A stretch of DNA of 64,000 nucleotides from Tateyamaria omphalii (GCF_001969365.1 NZ_CP019312.1:1612001-1676000); one strand, 5' to 3'; positions 46,458 through 56,831 are shown, numbered from the stretch's first letter. Translations and numbers: made by a program. The notes: generated from the sequence alone by a model not told the origin.

Positions 46458-46994
46458 TTATGCTTCTTCCTTGGGCAGCGCCGCTTCCCAGGCCAGAACC
46501 TCGGCCGCCATATGTCCGCGTTTCCCGGCGATAACCCGCAGCGCAAGCGCTTCGCCGGGCTGCAGGTCCGACAGACCTGAGCGGCGCAACACCTCGACAT
46601 GCAGAAACACGTCCTCGCTGCTGCCGAACACGTTAGCAAAGCCGAACCCCTTGCCCTTGTCGAACCACTTGACGCGGCCCGGTTGCAGCGGAGCGTCGGC
46701 GACGGCGGTCGCATCCATATGCGCCAAATCACTCAGTGATGACGAATCCGTATGGGTTGGTGGCGTGATCGACAGGACTTCTACTGCTTGCACGCCCCGC
46801 TCTGTGTGCTGGATGCGTACGTCTACGTCGGCGCCATCCGCAACCGAGGATTGTCCGAAATTGCGCAGCACGTTGACATGCAGCAGGATGTCAGGGCCGC
46901 CGGAGCTTGCCACGATAAAGCCGAAGCCTTTGACAGGATCGAACCACTTCACCGTTCCGGTGACCATATCCGTATCTGATGAGTGTTCTGACAC
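46458..46994 (-). CDS. cold-shock protein with two cold-shock domains
   Basis: This 178-residue protein carries two CSD nucleic-acid-binding domains, at about residues 11-76 and 109-172. Each has RNP-1 (GFGFI and GFGFA) and RNP-2 (DILLHV and DVFLHV). An acidic linker joins them. Two-domain CSD proteins are typical of Rhizobiales and Rhodobacterales. They bind single-stranded RNA or DNA. The start is a GTG at 46994; an in-frame ATG nine codons later is possible. It is followed by the DUF192 gene. Confidence 0.9.
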   Translation of the reverse strand: MSEHSSDTDMVTGTVKWFDPVKGFGFIVASSGGPDILLHVNVLRNFGQSSVADGADVDVRIQHTERGVQAVEVLSITPPTHTDSSSLSDLAHMDATAVADAPLQPGRVKWFDKGKGFGFANVFGSSEDVFLHVEVLRRSGLSDLQPGEALALRVIAGKRGHMAAEVLAWEAALPKEEA

Positions 46995-47105
46995 GACGTG
47001 TCTTTCTTTAAACGTTTATTGCCGCCCCCCAGATTTGCGCCATTTCGACAGCGAAATTCAAGTGCGAAATAGTGAATATTTTTCAGCACCTTACATTTCA
47101 AGTCA

Positions 47106-47118
47106 CGTGAAATTCACG
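47106..47118. repeat. palindrome between pdxH and csp
   Basis: CGTGAAATTCACG is a perfect 13-base palindrome apart from its centre and overlaps the pdxH stop codon, 112 bp upstream of the csp start. It may be an operator for csp or part of a pdxH 3' end. Confidence 0.4.
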
Positions 47119-47719
47119 GGTTGAGACGTGTGATCGTCCAATCGGAGGCCGCATTTTCACGCCGCCAACGGAACCGATCGTGCAGCCGGAAGGCACCGTC
47201 AGCCCAGAACTCGATCTCGATCGGAGTGATCCGGTAGCCGCCCCAGAATGGTGGGCGCGACGGGCTTGTCCCCTCGCGTGCCGTTACCTTGGCGACCCTG
47301 GCCATAAGACTGGCGCGACTGTCGAGCGGTGCGCTTTGATCCGAGGCCCAGGCCCCGAGCCGCGACTTCAGCGACCGCGACGCGTAGTAAGCATCCGCTT
47401 GCGGCCCCTCTTCCTTTTCCACCAGCCCCCGCACCCGCACCTGTCGCCGCAGCGACTTCCAATGCAGCAGAAACGCGGCCTTGCCCGCATGGTCCAGCTC
47501 CGCGGCCTTGGCGCTGGTATAATTGGTGTAGAAGACAAAAGCGTTGTCCTCGACCTCTTTCAACAGAACCATGCGTGCGTTGGGCAGGCCATCAGAATCC
47601 ACCGTACTGAGTGCGATGGCGTTGTGGTCATTCAGCTCGGCGGCCTCTGCCTCGTCCATCCAGGCGCGTACGATGTCAAATGGGTTATCCCCCGCAAATT
47701 TGCCATCCCGATCCGCCAT
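47114..47719 (-). CDS. pdxH: pyridoxamine 5'-phosphate oxidase
   Basis: PdxH oxidises pyridoxamine or pyridoxine phosphate to pyridoxal phosphate with FMN. The 201-residue protein shows DPFD-type opening [61 protein letters not shown] and the C-terminal [17 protein letters not shown] ... WTITRLNP. The ATG at 47719 is the family start; an open frame continues far upstream antisense to fabI and is not real. It is divergent from fabI. Confidence 0.94.
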   Translation of the reverse strand: MADRDGKFAGDNPFDIVRAWMDEAEAAELNDHNAIALSTVDSDGLPNARMVLLKEVEDNAFVFYTNYTSAKAAELDHAGKAAFLLHWKSLRRQVRVRGLVEKEEGPQADAYYASRSLKSRLGAWASDQSAPLDSRASLMARVAKVTAREGTSPSRPPFWGGYRITPIEIEFWADGAFRLHDRFRWRRENAASDWTITRLNP

Positions 47720-47857
47720 ACCCGTCTCCTTTGCGTCGCTGATCAAACAGCTAGCGTCCGCCTGATCGAGGTGCAACCACGCCTGCGTCTCTTGATGCGT
47801 CTCGGGCAATGGCCTAAAGCTGGCCGCCAGACGACACGGCCGAAAGTGGGGAACGGG

Positions 47858-48676
47858 ATGGGCAGTGATATGGCGAGCGGTCTGATGGCAGGCAAGCGGG
47901 GGTTGATCATGGGCCTTGCCAACGACAAATCCATCGCCTGGGGCATTGCGCGCACCCTGCGCGAGGCCGGGGCCGAACTGGCCTTTTCCTATCAGGGCGA
48001 GGCGCTGAAAAAGCGCGTTGATCCTTTGGCCGCGCAGCTGGGCAGTGATATCGTCCTGCCTTGCGATGTGGGCGATGAGGCGTCGATTGACGGCCTGTTC
48101 CACAGCTTGAAGGAGCGTTGGGGTCAGATTGATTTCATCGTGCACGCCATCGGCTTTTCCGACAAGAACGAGCTGCGGGGTCGCTATGTCGATACGTCGC
48201 GCGGCAACTTCACGATGACCATGGACATCTCTGTCTATTCCTTCACCGCGGTGATGCAGCGGGCAGAAAAGATGATGAAAGCGGGCGGCAGTGCGCTGAC
48301 CCTCACCTATTACGGCGCCGAACAGGTCATGCCGCATTACAACGTCATGGGGGTGGCCAAGGCGGCGCTTGAGGCGTCGGTCAAGTATCTGGCTGAGGAT
48401 CTGGGCAAGGACGGCATCCGCGTCAACGCCATCAGTGCCGGGCCGATCAAGACGCTGGCCGCGTCGGGCATCGGCGATTTCCGCTACATCATGAAGTGGA
48501 ACGAATACAACTCGCCCCTGCGCCGCAACGTGACCATAGAAGATGTGGGCAAGTCGGCTTTGTATCTGCTGAGCGATCTGGGCTCTGGCACGACGGGCGA
48601 GAACCTGCATGTCGATGCGGGGTATCATGTGGTCGGGATGAAGGCGGTGGACGCACCCGACATCTCGAAAGGATAG
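47858..48676 (+). CDS. fabI: enoyl-ACP reductase (NADH) FabI
   Basis: FabI carries out the last reduction of each fatty-acid elongation cycle and is the target of triclosan. The 272-residue SDR-type protein has the FabI nucleotide motif [13 protein letters not shown] (about 19-31), Y151 and the catalytic Y161-x6-K168 (YNVMGVAK). [20 protein letters not shown] is typical. A shorter start at 47870 ([11 protein letters not shown]) is also possible. It heads a rightward unit with the LysE-type gene. Confidence 0.95.
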   Translation: MGSDMASGLMAGKRGLIMGLANDKSIAWGIARTLREAGAELAFSYQGEALKKRVDPLAAQLGSDIVLPCDVGDEASIDGLFHSLKERWGQIDFIVHAIGFSDKNELRGRYVDTSRGNFTMTMDISVYSFTAVMQRAEKMMKAGGSALTLTYYGAEQVMPHYNVMGVAKAALEASVKYLAEDLGKDGIRVNAISAGPIKTLAASGIGDFRYIMKWNEYNSPLRRNVTIEDVGKSALYLLSDLGSGTTGENLHVDAGYHVVGMKAVDAPDISKG

Positions 48677-48680
48677 GCCC

Positions 48681-49289
48681 ATGTCGCTGACCATTGCCGA
48701 GCTTGTCGCGTTCAACACCGTGTTGCTGGCCGCGTTGGTGTCGCCGGGGGCCGCGATGCTGTTCATCACGCGGGCGACCGTGACCGGCGGGCGCGGCGCG
48801 GGCATTGCGACCGGCATCGGCCTGGGCACAGCGGCGGCCATGTGGACGCTGGCAGCCCTCTTGGGTCTTGAAGCGGTCTTTACCCTGTTTCCGTGGACCT
48901 ATACCGCCCTGAAGATTGGCGGCGCGCTCTACCTGATCTGGATCGCGGTCCAGACATGGCGCCATGCCCGTGATCCTTTGGGCGAAGCGCCCCTGGCGCG
49001 TGGGCGCGCGGTGCTGTCGGGGATGCTTTTGAACTTCGGCAATCCGAAATCCATGCTTTTTGCCGCCGCCGTCATTGTCGTCGTCTTTCCCAAGGGGCTT
49101 GCCCCTGCCGACATCGCTGTGATCGTGCTGAACCACTGGGCGCTTGAATTGGTTTTCTATACCTGTCTGGCCCTTGCGCTGAGCACACCGCATGTACGGC
49201 GCGGCTATGTCAGCCTCAAACCCATCTTTGACCGCATCGCGGCCACTTTGCTGGGCGCGCTCGGCCTGCGCCTGATCCTGGAGAAATAG
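48681..49289 (+). CDS. LysE/RhtB-family amino-acid exporter
   Basis: This 202-residue integral membrane protein has about six hydrophobic helices and the LysE/RhtB pattern: [30 protein letters not shown] near the N-terminus, then [19 protein letters not shown] and [19 protein letters not shown]. The exported substrate is unknown. It starts 4 bp after fabI, so it is co-transcribed. Confidence 0.88.
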   Translation: MSLTIAELVAFNTVLLAALVSPGAAMLFITRATVTGGRGAGIATGIGLGTAAAMWTLAALLGLEAVFTLFPWTYTALKIGGALYLIWIAVQTWRHARDPLGEAPLARGRAVLSGMLLNFGNPKSMLFAAAVIVVVFPKGLAPADIAVIVLNHWALELVFYTCLALALSTPHVRRGYVSLKPIFDRIAATLLGALGLRLILEK

Positions 49290-49292
49290 ACT

Positions 49293-49796
49293 ATGGCAGA
49301 CCGCCTCCCCCACGAAAAAGGCTTTCACATCAGCTGGGACCAGATTCACCGAGACAGCCGCGCGCTGGCCTGGCGGCTGGATGGTCATGGGCCTGATGAC
49401 GGAGCGTGGCGCGCCGTCGTTGCAATCACACGTGGCGGTATGGCACCCGCCATGATCGTTAGCCGCGAACTGGACATTCGCACCGTCGACACGATCAGCG
49501 TCAAATCCTACCACCACCAGAGCCAGGGTGAAGTGGAAGTGCTGAAAGCACCGGATGCGGATTTGATGGGCGACGGCACCGGCATTCTGGTCATCGACGA
49601 TCTCGTGGATTCGGGTCGCACGCTGGAAGTGGTGCGCGACCTCTACCCCAAGGCGCATTTTGCCACTGTATACGCCAAGCCCAAGGGCGAACCGATGGTC
49701 GACACGTTCATCACGGGCGTCAGCCAGGACACGTGGATCTTTTTCCCCTGGGATATGGCCCTGCAATATGTCGAGCCTTATCGCGGCAAGGATTGA
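49293..49796 (+). CDS. gpt: xanthine-guanine phosphoribosyltransferase
   Basis: Gpt salvages guanine and xanthine to nucleotides using PRPP. The 167-residue type I PRTase has the PRPP motif [17 protein letters not shown] (about 101-117), the [13 protein letters not shown] segment near residue 48, and the C-terminal [10 protein letters not shown]. It starts 3 bp after the LysE-type gene and closes that unit; a hairpin element follows. Confidence 0.93.
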   Translation: MADRLPHEKGFHISWDQIHRDSRALAWRLDGHGPDDGAWRAVVAITRGGMAPAMIVSRELDIRTVDTISVKSYHHQSQGEVEVLKAPDADLMGDGTGILVIDDLVDSGRTLEVVRDLYPKAHFATVYAKPKGEPMVDTFITGVSQDTWIFFPWDMALQYVEPYRGKD

Positions 49797-49815
49797 TCGA
49801 CGCCCAAACGGTCCT

Positions 49816-49856
49816 GCCCTTCCCTGTTTCAAAAAATCCCCGCCGGAGGCTCCGGC
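49816..49856 (+). terminator. intergenic element with GC hairpin after gpt
   Basis: CCCTTCCCTG, TTTCAAAAAATCCC and a hairpin GCCGGA / TCCGGC (49842-49856) follow each other. The same order of boxes occurs between trpD and trpC at 57.85 kb. Confidence 0.55.
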
Positions 49857-49877
49857 CTCTGCAACCGGAGCAGCCGC

Positions 49878-51053
49878 ATGACACTCTCGCGCACCGCATC
49901 CACCTTCGCGCCTCCGGTGATGGAGGCACGGCGCTGGCTGGAAGATGTCACCTTTCCACCCAACCGACCGTTGATCAATGTGAGCCAGGCCGCCCCGGTG
50001 GATCCGCCGCCCGACGCGCTGCGGCAAGCGATGGCGGACGCGGCCCTGACCCGCGATGATGCGCATCTGTATGGTCCCGTTCTGGGGATGCCCGCCCTGC
50101 GCGCAGGCTTGTCCCGACAGATCAACCAGCACTACAGCGCGTCGACACACGCGGAAAACGTAGCGATCACGTCGGGCTGCAATCAGGCCTTTGCCGCCGC
50201 GATCGCGACGCTGTGCGACGAAGGGGACGAGGTGATCCTGCCGACGCCATGGTACTTCAATCACAAGATGTGGCTGGACATGGCGGGTGTCGCTTCCGTG
50301 CCGCTGCCCGTGGGCGGGGGGATGTTGCCGGATGTGGACGCTGCACGCGCGCTGATCACGAACAAGACGCGGGCGATTGCGCTTGTGACGCCCAACAATC
50401 CGGCGGGCGTAGAGTACCCGGACGCGCTGGTTCTAGGCTTCCATGAATTGGCCAAGGCGCATGGCATCGCCCTCATCGTCGATGAGACCTACCGCGATTT
50501 CGACAGCCGCAGCGGCCCGCCCCATGCGCTGTTCCAACAGGACGGATGGGAGGAGACATTCATCCATCTCTACTCCTTTTCCAAGGCCTACCGCCTGACC
50601 GGACACCGGGTCGGTGCGTTGGTGGCCTCACCTGAGCGGCTGGCGGAGGCTGAGAAATTCCTTGACACCGTCGCCATATGCCCCGGCCAGATCGGTCAAT
50701 ACGCTGCCCTGTGGGGGCTGGAAAATCTGACCCAATGGGTCGCCGGCGAGCGGGATGAAATCCTGGCGCGCAGACAGGCCATCACCGATGGTTTTCCGGT
50801 GCTGGCGGACAAGGGATGGCAGTTGATGGGTCTGGGGGCCTATTTCGCCTACATGCAGCACCCGTTCGACATGTCGTCAGCCGATCTGGCGCCGAAGCTG
50901 GTGCAGGAGGCCGGTATTCTGTGCCTGCCCGGCACCATGTTCTGGCCCGACGACGCGCCCGAAGGACAACGGCAACTGCGCATCGCCTTTGCCAATCTGG
51001 ACGCGGATGGCATTGCCGCGCTCTACACAAGGCTGTCAGCCCTGGCGCTCTGA
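49878..51053 (+). CDS. pyridoxal-phosphate aminotransferase (class I/II)
   Basis: This 391-residue fold-type I enzyme has NNPAG at 173-177, D202 (VDETYRDF) and Schiff-base lysine K236 (SFSKAYRLTGHRVG). The branch is the one often annotated as aminotransferase / aspartate aminotransferase in Roseobacter genomes. It differs clearly from the enzyme at 36 kb, although both have about the same length. The substrate is unknown. It is upstream of the foldase gene. Confidence 0.9.
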   Translation: MTLSRTASTFAPPVMEARRWLEDVTFPPNRPLINVSQAAPVDPPPDALRQAMADAALTRDDAHLYGPVLGMPALRAGLSRQINQHYSASTHAENVAITSGCNQAFAAAIATLCDEGDEVILPTPWYFNHKMWLDMAGVASVPLPVGGGMLPDVDAARALITNKTRAIALVTPNNPAGVEYPDALVLGFHELAKAHGIALIVDETYRDFDSRSGPPHALFQQDGWEETFIHLYSFSKAYRLTGHRVGALVASPERLAEAEKFLDTVAICPGQIGQYAALWGLENLTQWVAGERDEILARRQAITDGFPVLADKGWQLMGLGAYFAYMQHPFDMSSADLAPKLVQEAGILCLPGTMFWPDDAPEGQRQLRIAFANLDADGIAALYTRLSALAL

Positions 51054-51130
51054 CACCAACCGGCCTTGCCCGTGTCTGGCGGGGCCGTTAGACATCCCCG
51101 GAATGCAACAGAACCCGCAAGAAGGCGCAC

Positions 51131-52978
51131 ATGGCTCAGGGCAAGACTTCCATCTCGAAAATCGCTGTCTGGATCCTTTTGGGCCTGCTGTTTGTGGGGC
51201 TAAGCCTGGGCTTTGGCCTCGATGGCCTGGGCGGCACGATCCGCACCGTAGGAAAGGTCGGCGACAAGCATATCGACGTCCAGACCTATGCCAACACGCT
51301 CCAACGCGAGATGCAGGCGGTGGGCCAGCAGACCGGCACACCGCTGACATTTGCGCGCGCCCAAGCCATCGGGCTGGATCAGGCCGTGCTGGCGCAACTG
51401 GTGCGCGCCCGGGCGCTTGACTACGAGGCAGGCGAGATGGGCTTGAGCGTCGGTGACGAGGTGATCCGGGACGAGATCCTGAACATCCCGGCCTTCCGCG
51501 GCCTTGACGGGTCGTTCGACCGCGACGCCTACCGCTTTGCCCTCGACCAGCAGGGCACGAGCGAGGCGGATTTTGAGACGACGCTGCGCGAGGAAGTCTC
51601 CCGCTCGATCCTGCAGGGCGCCATCGTGTCCGGTATGCAGATGCCCGACACGTATGCCCGGACACTTGTATCCTTTCTGGGCGAGACGCGTGATTTCACA
51701 TGGGTGCGTCTGGGCCAGGCCGATCTGGAAACGGACCTGCCCGACCCTTCGGACGAGGTGCTGCGCGCCTATTATGAGGAAAACCTCGGCGACTACGAAC
51801 TGCCCGAGACCAAGCGCATCACCTATGCCGTGCTGCTGCCCGACATGATCCTCGACTCGATGGAGGTCGAGGAGACGACACTGCGCGCCGAGTATGAGGC
51901 GCGGGCGGATCAGTACAATCAGCCTGAACGTCGTCTGGTCGAACGGCTGGTTTATCTGAATGCCGAGGCGGCCGAGCGCGCGGCGGCACAGCTTGAGGTC
52001 GACGGCACGACGTTCGAGGCTCTTGTCGCCGAACGTGGGCTGGAATTGGGTGACATCGACATGGGCGATGTCAGTCGTCTGGAGCTGGATGCGGCAGGCG
52101 AAGCTGTGTTCAACGCCGAAGTCGGCGATGTCGTGGGCCCGCTGCCGTCGTCTCTTGGCCCTGCCCTTTTCCGCGTGAACGCGGTCCTGCCCGCGCAGAT
52201 TGTCACCTTCGAAGAGGCCGCGCCGGAGTTGCAACAGGAACTGTCGATTGCTGCCGCACGTCGGCAGGTCGAGGTTCTCGCCGAAGAATTCGACAACATG
52301 CTGGCCGGTGGCGCGACGCTCGAGGAACTGGACGCCGAAACCGACATGCAATTGGGCACCATCGACTGGTATCCGGCCCTTGGCGAGGGCATTGCCGCCT
52401 ATGACGGCTTTCGGGACGCAGCGGTGGACCTGACCCAGGATGACTTTCCCGAAATCGTGCAACTTGACGAAGGCGGCATCTTTGCCATGCGCATGGAGGA
52501 ATTGCTGCCGCCGCGCCCTGCCCCGTTTGAAGAGGCAAAGTTGAACGTGCAGGGCAACTGGGAGGCTGAACAGAGCGAAGCCCGCTTGACCGCCAAGGCC
52601 GAAGCTCTGCTGCCTGCGCTTGAGGCAGGCGAAAGCTTCGCCAGCCAATCACTTGATTCGATTGTGGAAACCGAGCTGGACCGCAGCGCCTTTGTTCAGG
52701 GCACGCCGCCCGAATTCATGACGTCCGTGTTTGAGATGGAACCGGGCGATGTGCGTATCATTCCTGGATACGGGGCCGTACTGGTGGTGCGCCTCGATGC
52801 GATCAACCCAGCGGCAGATAGCCCCGAGGTTCAGGCCGAGACAGAAGCCCTGAGCGCCGAGCTGGGCCAGATCATGGCGGGCGAGATTTTCAACATCTTT
52901 GGCGAGGATGTGGTCCTGCGCGCGGGCACCCAGATCAATCAGCAGGCGTTGGACGCCGTCCATGTGAACTTTCCCTGA
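51131..52978 (+). CDS. periplasmic peptidyl-prolyl isomerase / foldase, PpiD/SurA-like
   Basis: This 615-residue protein is anchored by one N-terminal helix (AVWILLGLLFVGLSLGFGL, about 12-30). It has a SurA/PpiD-like chaperone region (HIDVQTYANTLQREMQ ... SVGDEVIRDEILNIPAFRGLDGSFD) and a parvulin-type PPIase region in the middle and C-terminal part (LVERLVYLNAEAAERAAAQLE onward; FEEAAPELQQEL). It would help outer-membrane protein folding in the periplasm. Its stop overlaps the trpE start (TGATG), a familiar order in Rhodobacterales. Confidence 0.88.
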   Translation: MAQGKTSISKIAVWILLGLLFVGLSLGFGLDGLGGTIRTVGKVGDKHIDVQTYANTLQREMQAVGQQTGTPLTFARAQAIGLDQAVLAQLVRARALDYEAGEMGLSVGDEVIRDEILNIPAFRGLDGSFDRDAYRFALDQQGTSEADFETTLREEVSRSILQGAIVSGMQMPDTYARTLVSFLGETRDFTWVRLGQADLETDLPDPSDEVLRAYYEENLGDYELPETKRITYAVLLPDMILDSMEVEETTLRAEYEARADQYNQPERRLVERLVYLNAEAAERAAAQLEVDGTTFEALVAERGLELGDIDMGDVSRLELDAAGEAVFNAEVGDVVGPLPSSLGPALFRVNAVLPAQIVTFEEAAPELQQELSIAAARRQVEVLAEEFDNMLAGGATLEELDAETDMQLGTIDWYPALGEGIAAYDGFRDAAVDLTQDDFPEIVQLDEGGIFAMRMEELLPPRPAPFEEAKLNVQGNWEAEQSEARLTAKAEALLPALEAGESFASQSLDSIVETELDRSAFVQGTPPEFMTSVFEMEPGDVRIIPGYGAVLVVRLDAINPAADSPEVQAETEALSAELGQIMAGEIFNIFGEDVVLRAGTQINQQALDAVHVNFP

Positions 52979-54486
52979 TGGCCCTCGTCCCGGACTACGA
53001 CAGCTTTGCGGCGGCCTATGCGGCGGGCGAAAACCAGGTGGTTTATACCCGTTTGGCAGCGGATCTCGACACGCCCGTGTCGCTGATGCTGAAGCTGACG
53101 GGCGCGCAGAAGGACGCTTTTGTTCTGGAATCCGTCACCGGCGGTGAGGTACGCGGGCGCTATTCGATCATCGGGATGAAACCGGACCTGATCTGGCGTT
53201 GCGATGGCGACGCGTCCTCGATCAACCGCATGGCCCGCTACGATGCGGACGCGTTCGAGCCAGTCGCGGGCAACCCGCTGGACGCGTTGCGCGCCCTCAT
53301 TGAGGAAAGCCGCATCGCCCTGCCCGACGATCTGCCCCAGGCTGCTGCCGGTCTGTTCGGCTATCTGGGTTATGACATGATACGGCTGGTGGAGCGTCTG
53401 CCGGATGTGAACCCCGACCCGCTGGGCCTGCCCGATGCGTTGATGCTGCGCCCGTCGGTCGTGGCCGTGCTGGACGGGGTGAAGGGCGAGGTGACGGTCG
53501 TCTCCCCTGCCTGGGTCAGCGATGGTCAATCGGCGCGCGCCGCCTATGCTCAGGCCGCCGAGCGCGTGATGGATGCCGTGCGCGATCTGGAGCGTGCAAT
53601 GCCGGTAGAGACGCGCGATCTGGGTGATGCGTCGGAACCGTCGGAGCCTGTGTCGAACTTCACCAAGGACGGCTATAAGGCCGCCGTCGAGACGGCGCGC
53701 GAATACATCAAGGCGGGCGATATCTTTCAGGTCGTGCCCGCCCAACGCTGGACACAGGAATTTCGCGAGCCGCCCTTTGCGCTCTATCGCAGTCTGCGCC
53801 GCACGAACCCGTCACCTTTCATGTTCTATTTCAACTTCGGCGGTTTCCAAGTCGTCGGTGCCAGCCCCGAGATCCTGGTCCGCGTCTTTGGCAACGAGGT
53901 CACCATCCGCCCCATCGCAGGCACCCGTCCCCGCGGGGACACGCCCGAAGCCGACCGCGCGCTGGAGGCCGATCTATTGGGCGACGAGAAGGAACTGGCC
54001 GAGCACCTGATGCTGCTGGATCTGGGCCGCAACGACGTGGGCCGCGTGGCCAAGATCGGCACCGTGCGCCCAACCGAGGAGTTCATCGTCGAGCGGTATT
54101 CCCATGTCATGCACATTGTCTCGAATGTCGTGGGCGAGTTGGCCGAGGGCAAAGATGCGCTTGATGCGTTTTTTGCCGGGATGCCTGCGGGCACGGTTTC
54201 GGGTGCGCCCAAGGTCCGCGCGATGGAAATCATCGACGAGCTGGAGCCGGAAAAGCGCGGTGTCTATGGCGGCGGGGTCGGCTATTTCAGCGCAGGCGGC
54301 GACATGGATATGTGCATCGCGCTGCGCACCGCAGTGGTGCAGGACCAAAAGCTCTATATCCAGGCCGGTGGCGGCGTCGTTTACGACAGTGATCCCGAGG
54401 CCGAGTTCATGGAGACCGTGCACAAGTCGGGTGCCATACGTCGCGCGGCGGCTGATGCGGCACGGTTTGCCGGGGGCAACCGGTAG
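52978..54486 (+). CDS. trpE: anthranilate synthase component I
   Basis: TrpE makes anthranilate from chorismate with ammonia from TrpG. The 502-residue protein has the N-terminal feedback-inhibition domain (tryptophan site LESVTGGEVRGRYSIIG) and the chorismate-binding domain: KAGDIFQVVPAQRWT, RPIAGTRPRGDTPEADRALEADLL, PAGTVSGAPKVRAMEIID and YIQAGGGVVYDSDPEAEF. No leader peptide or attenuator is visible, because it overlaps the foldase gene. Confidence 0.96.
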   Translation: MALVPDYDSFAAAYAAGENQVVYTRLAADLDTPVSLMLKLTGAQKDAFVLESVTGGEVRGRYSIIGMKPDLIWRCDGDASSINRMARYDADAFEPVAGNPLDALRALIEESRIALPDDLPQAAAGLFGYLGYDMIRLVERLPDVNPDPLGLPDALMLRPSVVAVLDGVKGEVTVVSPAWVSDGQSARAAYAQAAERVMDAVRDLERAMPVETRDLGDASEPSEPVSNFTKDGYKAAVETAREYIKAGDIFQVVPAQRWTQEFREPPFALYRSLRRTNPSPFMFYFNFGGFQVVGASPEILVRVFGNEVTIRPIAGTRPRGDTPEADRALEADLLGDEKELAEHLMLLDLGRNDVGRVAKIGTVRPTEEFIVERYSHVMHIVSNVVGELAEGKDALDAFFAGMPAGTVSGAPKVRAMEIIDELEPEKRGVYGGGVGYFSAGGDMDMCIALRTAVVQDQKLYIQAGGGVVYDSDPEAEFMETVHKSGAIRRAAADAARFAGGNR

Positions 54487-54592
54487 CAACTTACCTTCGC
54501 GCGGGGCGGTATGTGGCCACCCGACCCTTTGGTGCGGATTTTTTAGACAGAGAAAGAGCGTACCTGCGTGCGCTTGATCGAACAGGCGCGTG

Positions 54593-56083
54593 TCACTCCG
54601 GCTGTTCTGCCAACACCTTCAATGCGGCGGAGACGGGCGACAGCGCCACACGTTCGGCCCGGTCCTGCAGACCCCATAGCAGAAGCGCAGATATCGTGTC
54701 AGGCTGGACGCGCCCCACCATGATCACAGCCCCTTCCTGCCCGGCACGGAAAGCGGCTTGATCCAGAAAGCGCCGGATCACAGTCGGCGTTTGCCCTGCG
54801 CTATCGAAATCGCGAAAGATCAGACCTGCGGGCACACCTTCGCGGGCGGCCAGCTTCTGGGCGGTGTTCAGCCCTTTGGATTGAAGCACGAGGCCATGGC
54901 CCGAGGCGCGTACGGCGGCGGCCACTTGGTCCGACACATCGCGGCTTTCCTGCAGGCCGGTGGCCGTTCCTTCCATGACAGCGACGGCTTCGGGCACCGC
55001 GTCGATGGCCGCGGACAATGTGACTTCGGCATCGGAGGCGGTGGCCCCCGCCGGCATGTCGAGCAGCACTGCGACCTCGAACCCCTGCCCCCGGTACTCT
55101 GCCGCGCGTGCGGATGCGTCCGGAAGTGATGCGTTGACGGCGAAGGTCAGCGGATAGGGGAAGCTTTGCAACGCGGCAAGGCCCACGGCGCCGCCGGTCA
55201 GGTCGGCTCCGTTGTCGATCAGTACAATCGACATGAGCGGCTTGGCTTCGGGGTTTTCAAACGGAGCGGCGAACGCCTCGATCGGTGGGCCGGACGGAGC
55301 GGCGACGGTTTCTTCGTCGGCTGTGCTTGCCGCGGGCTCTTCGGTGTCGGAGCCTCGGTCAATCAGCGACGTCGCGGGCCGCCCGATGCTGGGGCGCCCG
55401 GTATCAATTGCGGGATCAAGAGCAGACGGCAACCCGGCTGTGCGGTCCTGCGATTGTTCCGGCGCGGGCAGCGGCTCAAGCTCAACGGGCGCGTCCGCTA
55501 CCTCGGGCGCCTGAGGCCCGGGTGTGGTGTCGGGGGCCGTTGGCGCCGGAGCTTCGGCACCCGGTGTTTGCGTTGCTTCGGGCAACACCGCGGCTTCATC
55601 TGAAAACGCAGTTGGCGCGTCCGGTACGTCAGGCGCCGGGGGTTGGGCCGGATCGGTTGAGATAGAAAGCTCCGTTTCACCTGTCGGGGCCGTGGGCGCG
55701 GTGCCCTGAACGCCCGGTTGAAGCGGCGCATCTGTGTCAATGGCGACGGTTGCACTCTCGCCCGCGCCAGCTGGGGATGCCAGATCCCCGGCCTGACCGG
55801 TCTGCGGTACGGTTGGCGTATCCGCACCGGCGGCTTCGGCGGCGGTCACATCATCAGGTTCGGGGCTGCCCACCTGCGGCACATCCCCGTCGCGGACCAG
55901 ATCGGCGTCCCCTACAGTTTGCGGTGTCTCGCCCGTGCCCGTCTGCGGCGCATCCGCCCCGCGCGGGGCCAGCACAACGGCGTCGGGACCGGTTGGGCTG
56001 TCGCTGGCGATCGACAAGGCTGCGGCACCCGCAACACTGACAACGCCGCCCCATAGAATGCCGCTCAGAAAACCCCGTGCCAT
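54593..56083 (-). CDS. divergent polysaccharide deacetylase family protein
   Basis: This 496-residue protein has a membrane anchor or signal (LSGILWGGVVSVAGAAALSIA, about 5-26), then about 225 residues rich in Pro, Ala, Thr and Asp. A C-terminal domain of the divergent polysaccharide deacetylase family (DUF610/YibQ-like) follows: MSIVLIDNGADLTGGAVGLAAL, FEVAVLLDMPAGATASDAEVTL and AAFRAGQEGAVIMVGRVQPDT. It is probably periplasmic and acts on cell-wall or surface polysaccharide, but no catalytic proof is visible. It lies antisense between trpE and trpG. Confidence 0.82.
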   Translation of the reverse strand: MARGFLSGILWGGVVSVAGAAALSIASDSPTGPDAVVLAPRGADAPQTGTGETPQTVGDADLVRDGDVPQVGSPEPDDVTAAEAAGADTPTVPQTGQAGDLASPAGAGESATVAIDTDAPLQPGVQGTAPTAPTGETELSISTDPAQPPAPDVPDAPTAFSDEAAVLPEATQTPGAEAPAPTAPDTTPGPQAPEVADAPVELEPLPAPEQSQDRTAGLPSALDPAIDTGRPSIGRPATSLIDRGSDTEEPAASTADEETVAAPSGPPIEAFAAPFENPEAKPLMSIVLIDNGADLTGGAVGLAALQSFPYPLTFAVNASLPDASARAAEYRGQGFEVAVLLDMPAGATASDAEVTLSAAIDAVPEAVAVMEGTATGLQESRDVSDQVAAAVRASGHGLVLQSKGLNTAQKLAAREGVPAGLIFRDFDSAGQTPTVIRRFLDQAAFRAGQEGAVIMVGRVQPDTISALLLWGLQDRAERVALSPVSAALKVLAEQPE

Positions 56084-56249
56084 ATCTGACCTCTTTGCCT
56101 GTTCTGCGGCGGCCCCGCTTTGCGATGTGCCGCTGCCTGCTCTTCCCTTTGTTCGGACCCGGTCCGCCCCTTGACGCTGACGGGCAAGCCTGAACATGTA
56201 TGCGCAACTATACCGGCCATCGCGCGCCCTTGGAACATCGAATACGCCT

Positions 56250-56831
56250 ATGCTGCTGCTGATCGACAATTACGACAGTTTTACCTACAATCTGGTGCAC
56301 TATCTGGGCGCGCTTGGCGCCGATGTGCATGTCTATCGCAACGATGCGCTGGACGTGCAGGAGGCGATGGCGCTGAAGCCCGAGGGCATTCTGCTGTCGC
56401 CCGGGCCTGCAACCCCGGACCAGGCAGGGATCTGCCTTGCACTTACGGAAGCCGCCGCCGAAACCCGTACCCCGCTGATGGGTGTGTGCCTGGGCCACCA
56501 GACAATCGGGCAGGCCTTTGGCGGCAAAGTCGTGCGTGCAGGCGACATCGTGCATGGCAAGATGGGAACCATGCATCACGACGGCGCGTCGGTGTTCAAG
56601 GGGCTGCCCACGCCGTTCGAGGCCACCCGCTACCATTCCCTGATCGTTGACCGCGACAGCCTGCCGGATGAGCTGAATATCACCGGCGCGCTTGAGGATG
56701 GCACGATCATGGGCCTCGCCCACAAGGAGCTGCCGATCCACGGCGTGCAGTTCCACCCCGAATCCATCCGCTCTGAACACGGGCACGCGATGCTCAGGAA
56801 CTTCCTTGACCTGATGCCGGTGGCGGCATGA
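56250..56831 (+). CDS. trpG: anthranilate synthase component II (glutamine amidotransferase)
   Basis: TrpG hydrolyses glutamine and passes ammonia to TrpE. The 193-residue class I amidotransferase has the catalytic C80 (GVCLGHQ) and the H169-E171 pair (QFHPES). The ATG at 56250 gives the conserved [14 protein letters not shown] start; a longer open frame exists upstream. The stop overlaps the trpD start (ATGA). Confidence 0.95.
   Translation: MLLLIDNYDSFTYNLVHYLGALGADVHVYRNDALDVQEAMALKPEGILLSPGPATPDQAGICLALTEAAAETRTPLMGVCLGHQTIGQAFGGKVVRAGDIVHGKMGTMHHDGASVFKGLPTPFEATRYHSLIVDRDSLPDELNITGALEDGTIMGLAHKELPIHGVQFHPESIRSEHGHAMLRNFLDLMPVAA

Noticed and set aside
47114..48841. Long minus-strand frame joining pdxH to sequence opposite fabI
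   Set aside because: PdxH homology starts at 47719. The upstream part is antisense to fabI and carries no motif.
48489..50264. 591-codon minus-strand frame opposite the LysE-type gene and gpt
   Set aside because: Antisense shadow of well-supported plus-strand genes with family motifs.
52900..52980. Tryptophan attenuator before trpE
   Set aside because: trpE overlaps the foldase gene stop; there is no room for a leader peptide or alternative hairpins.
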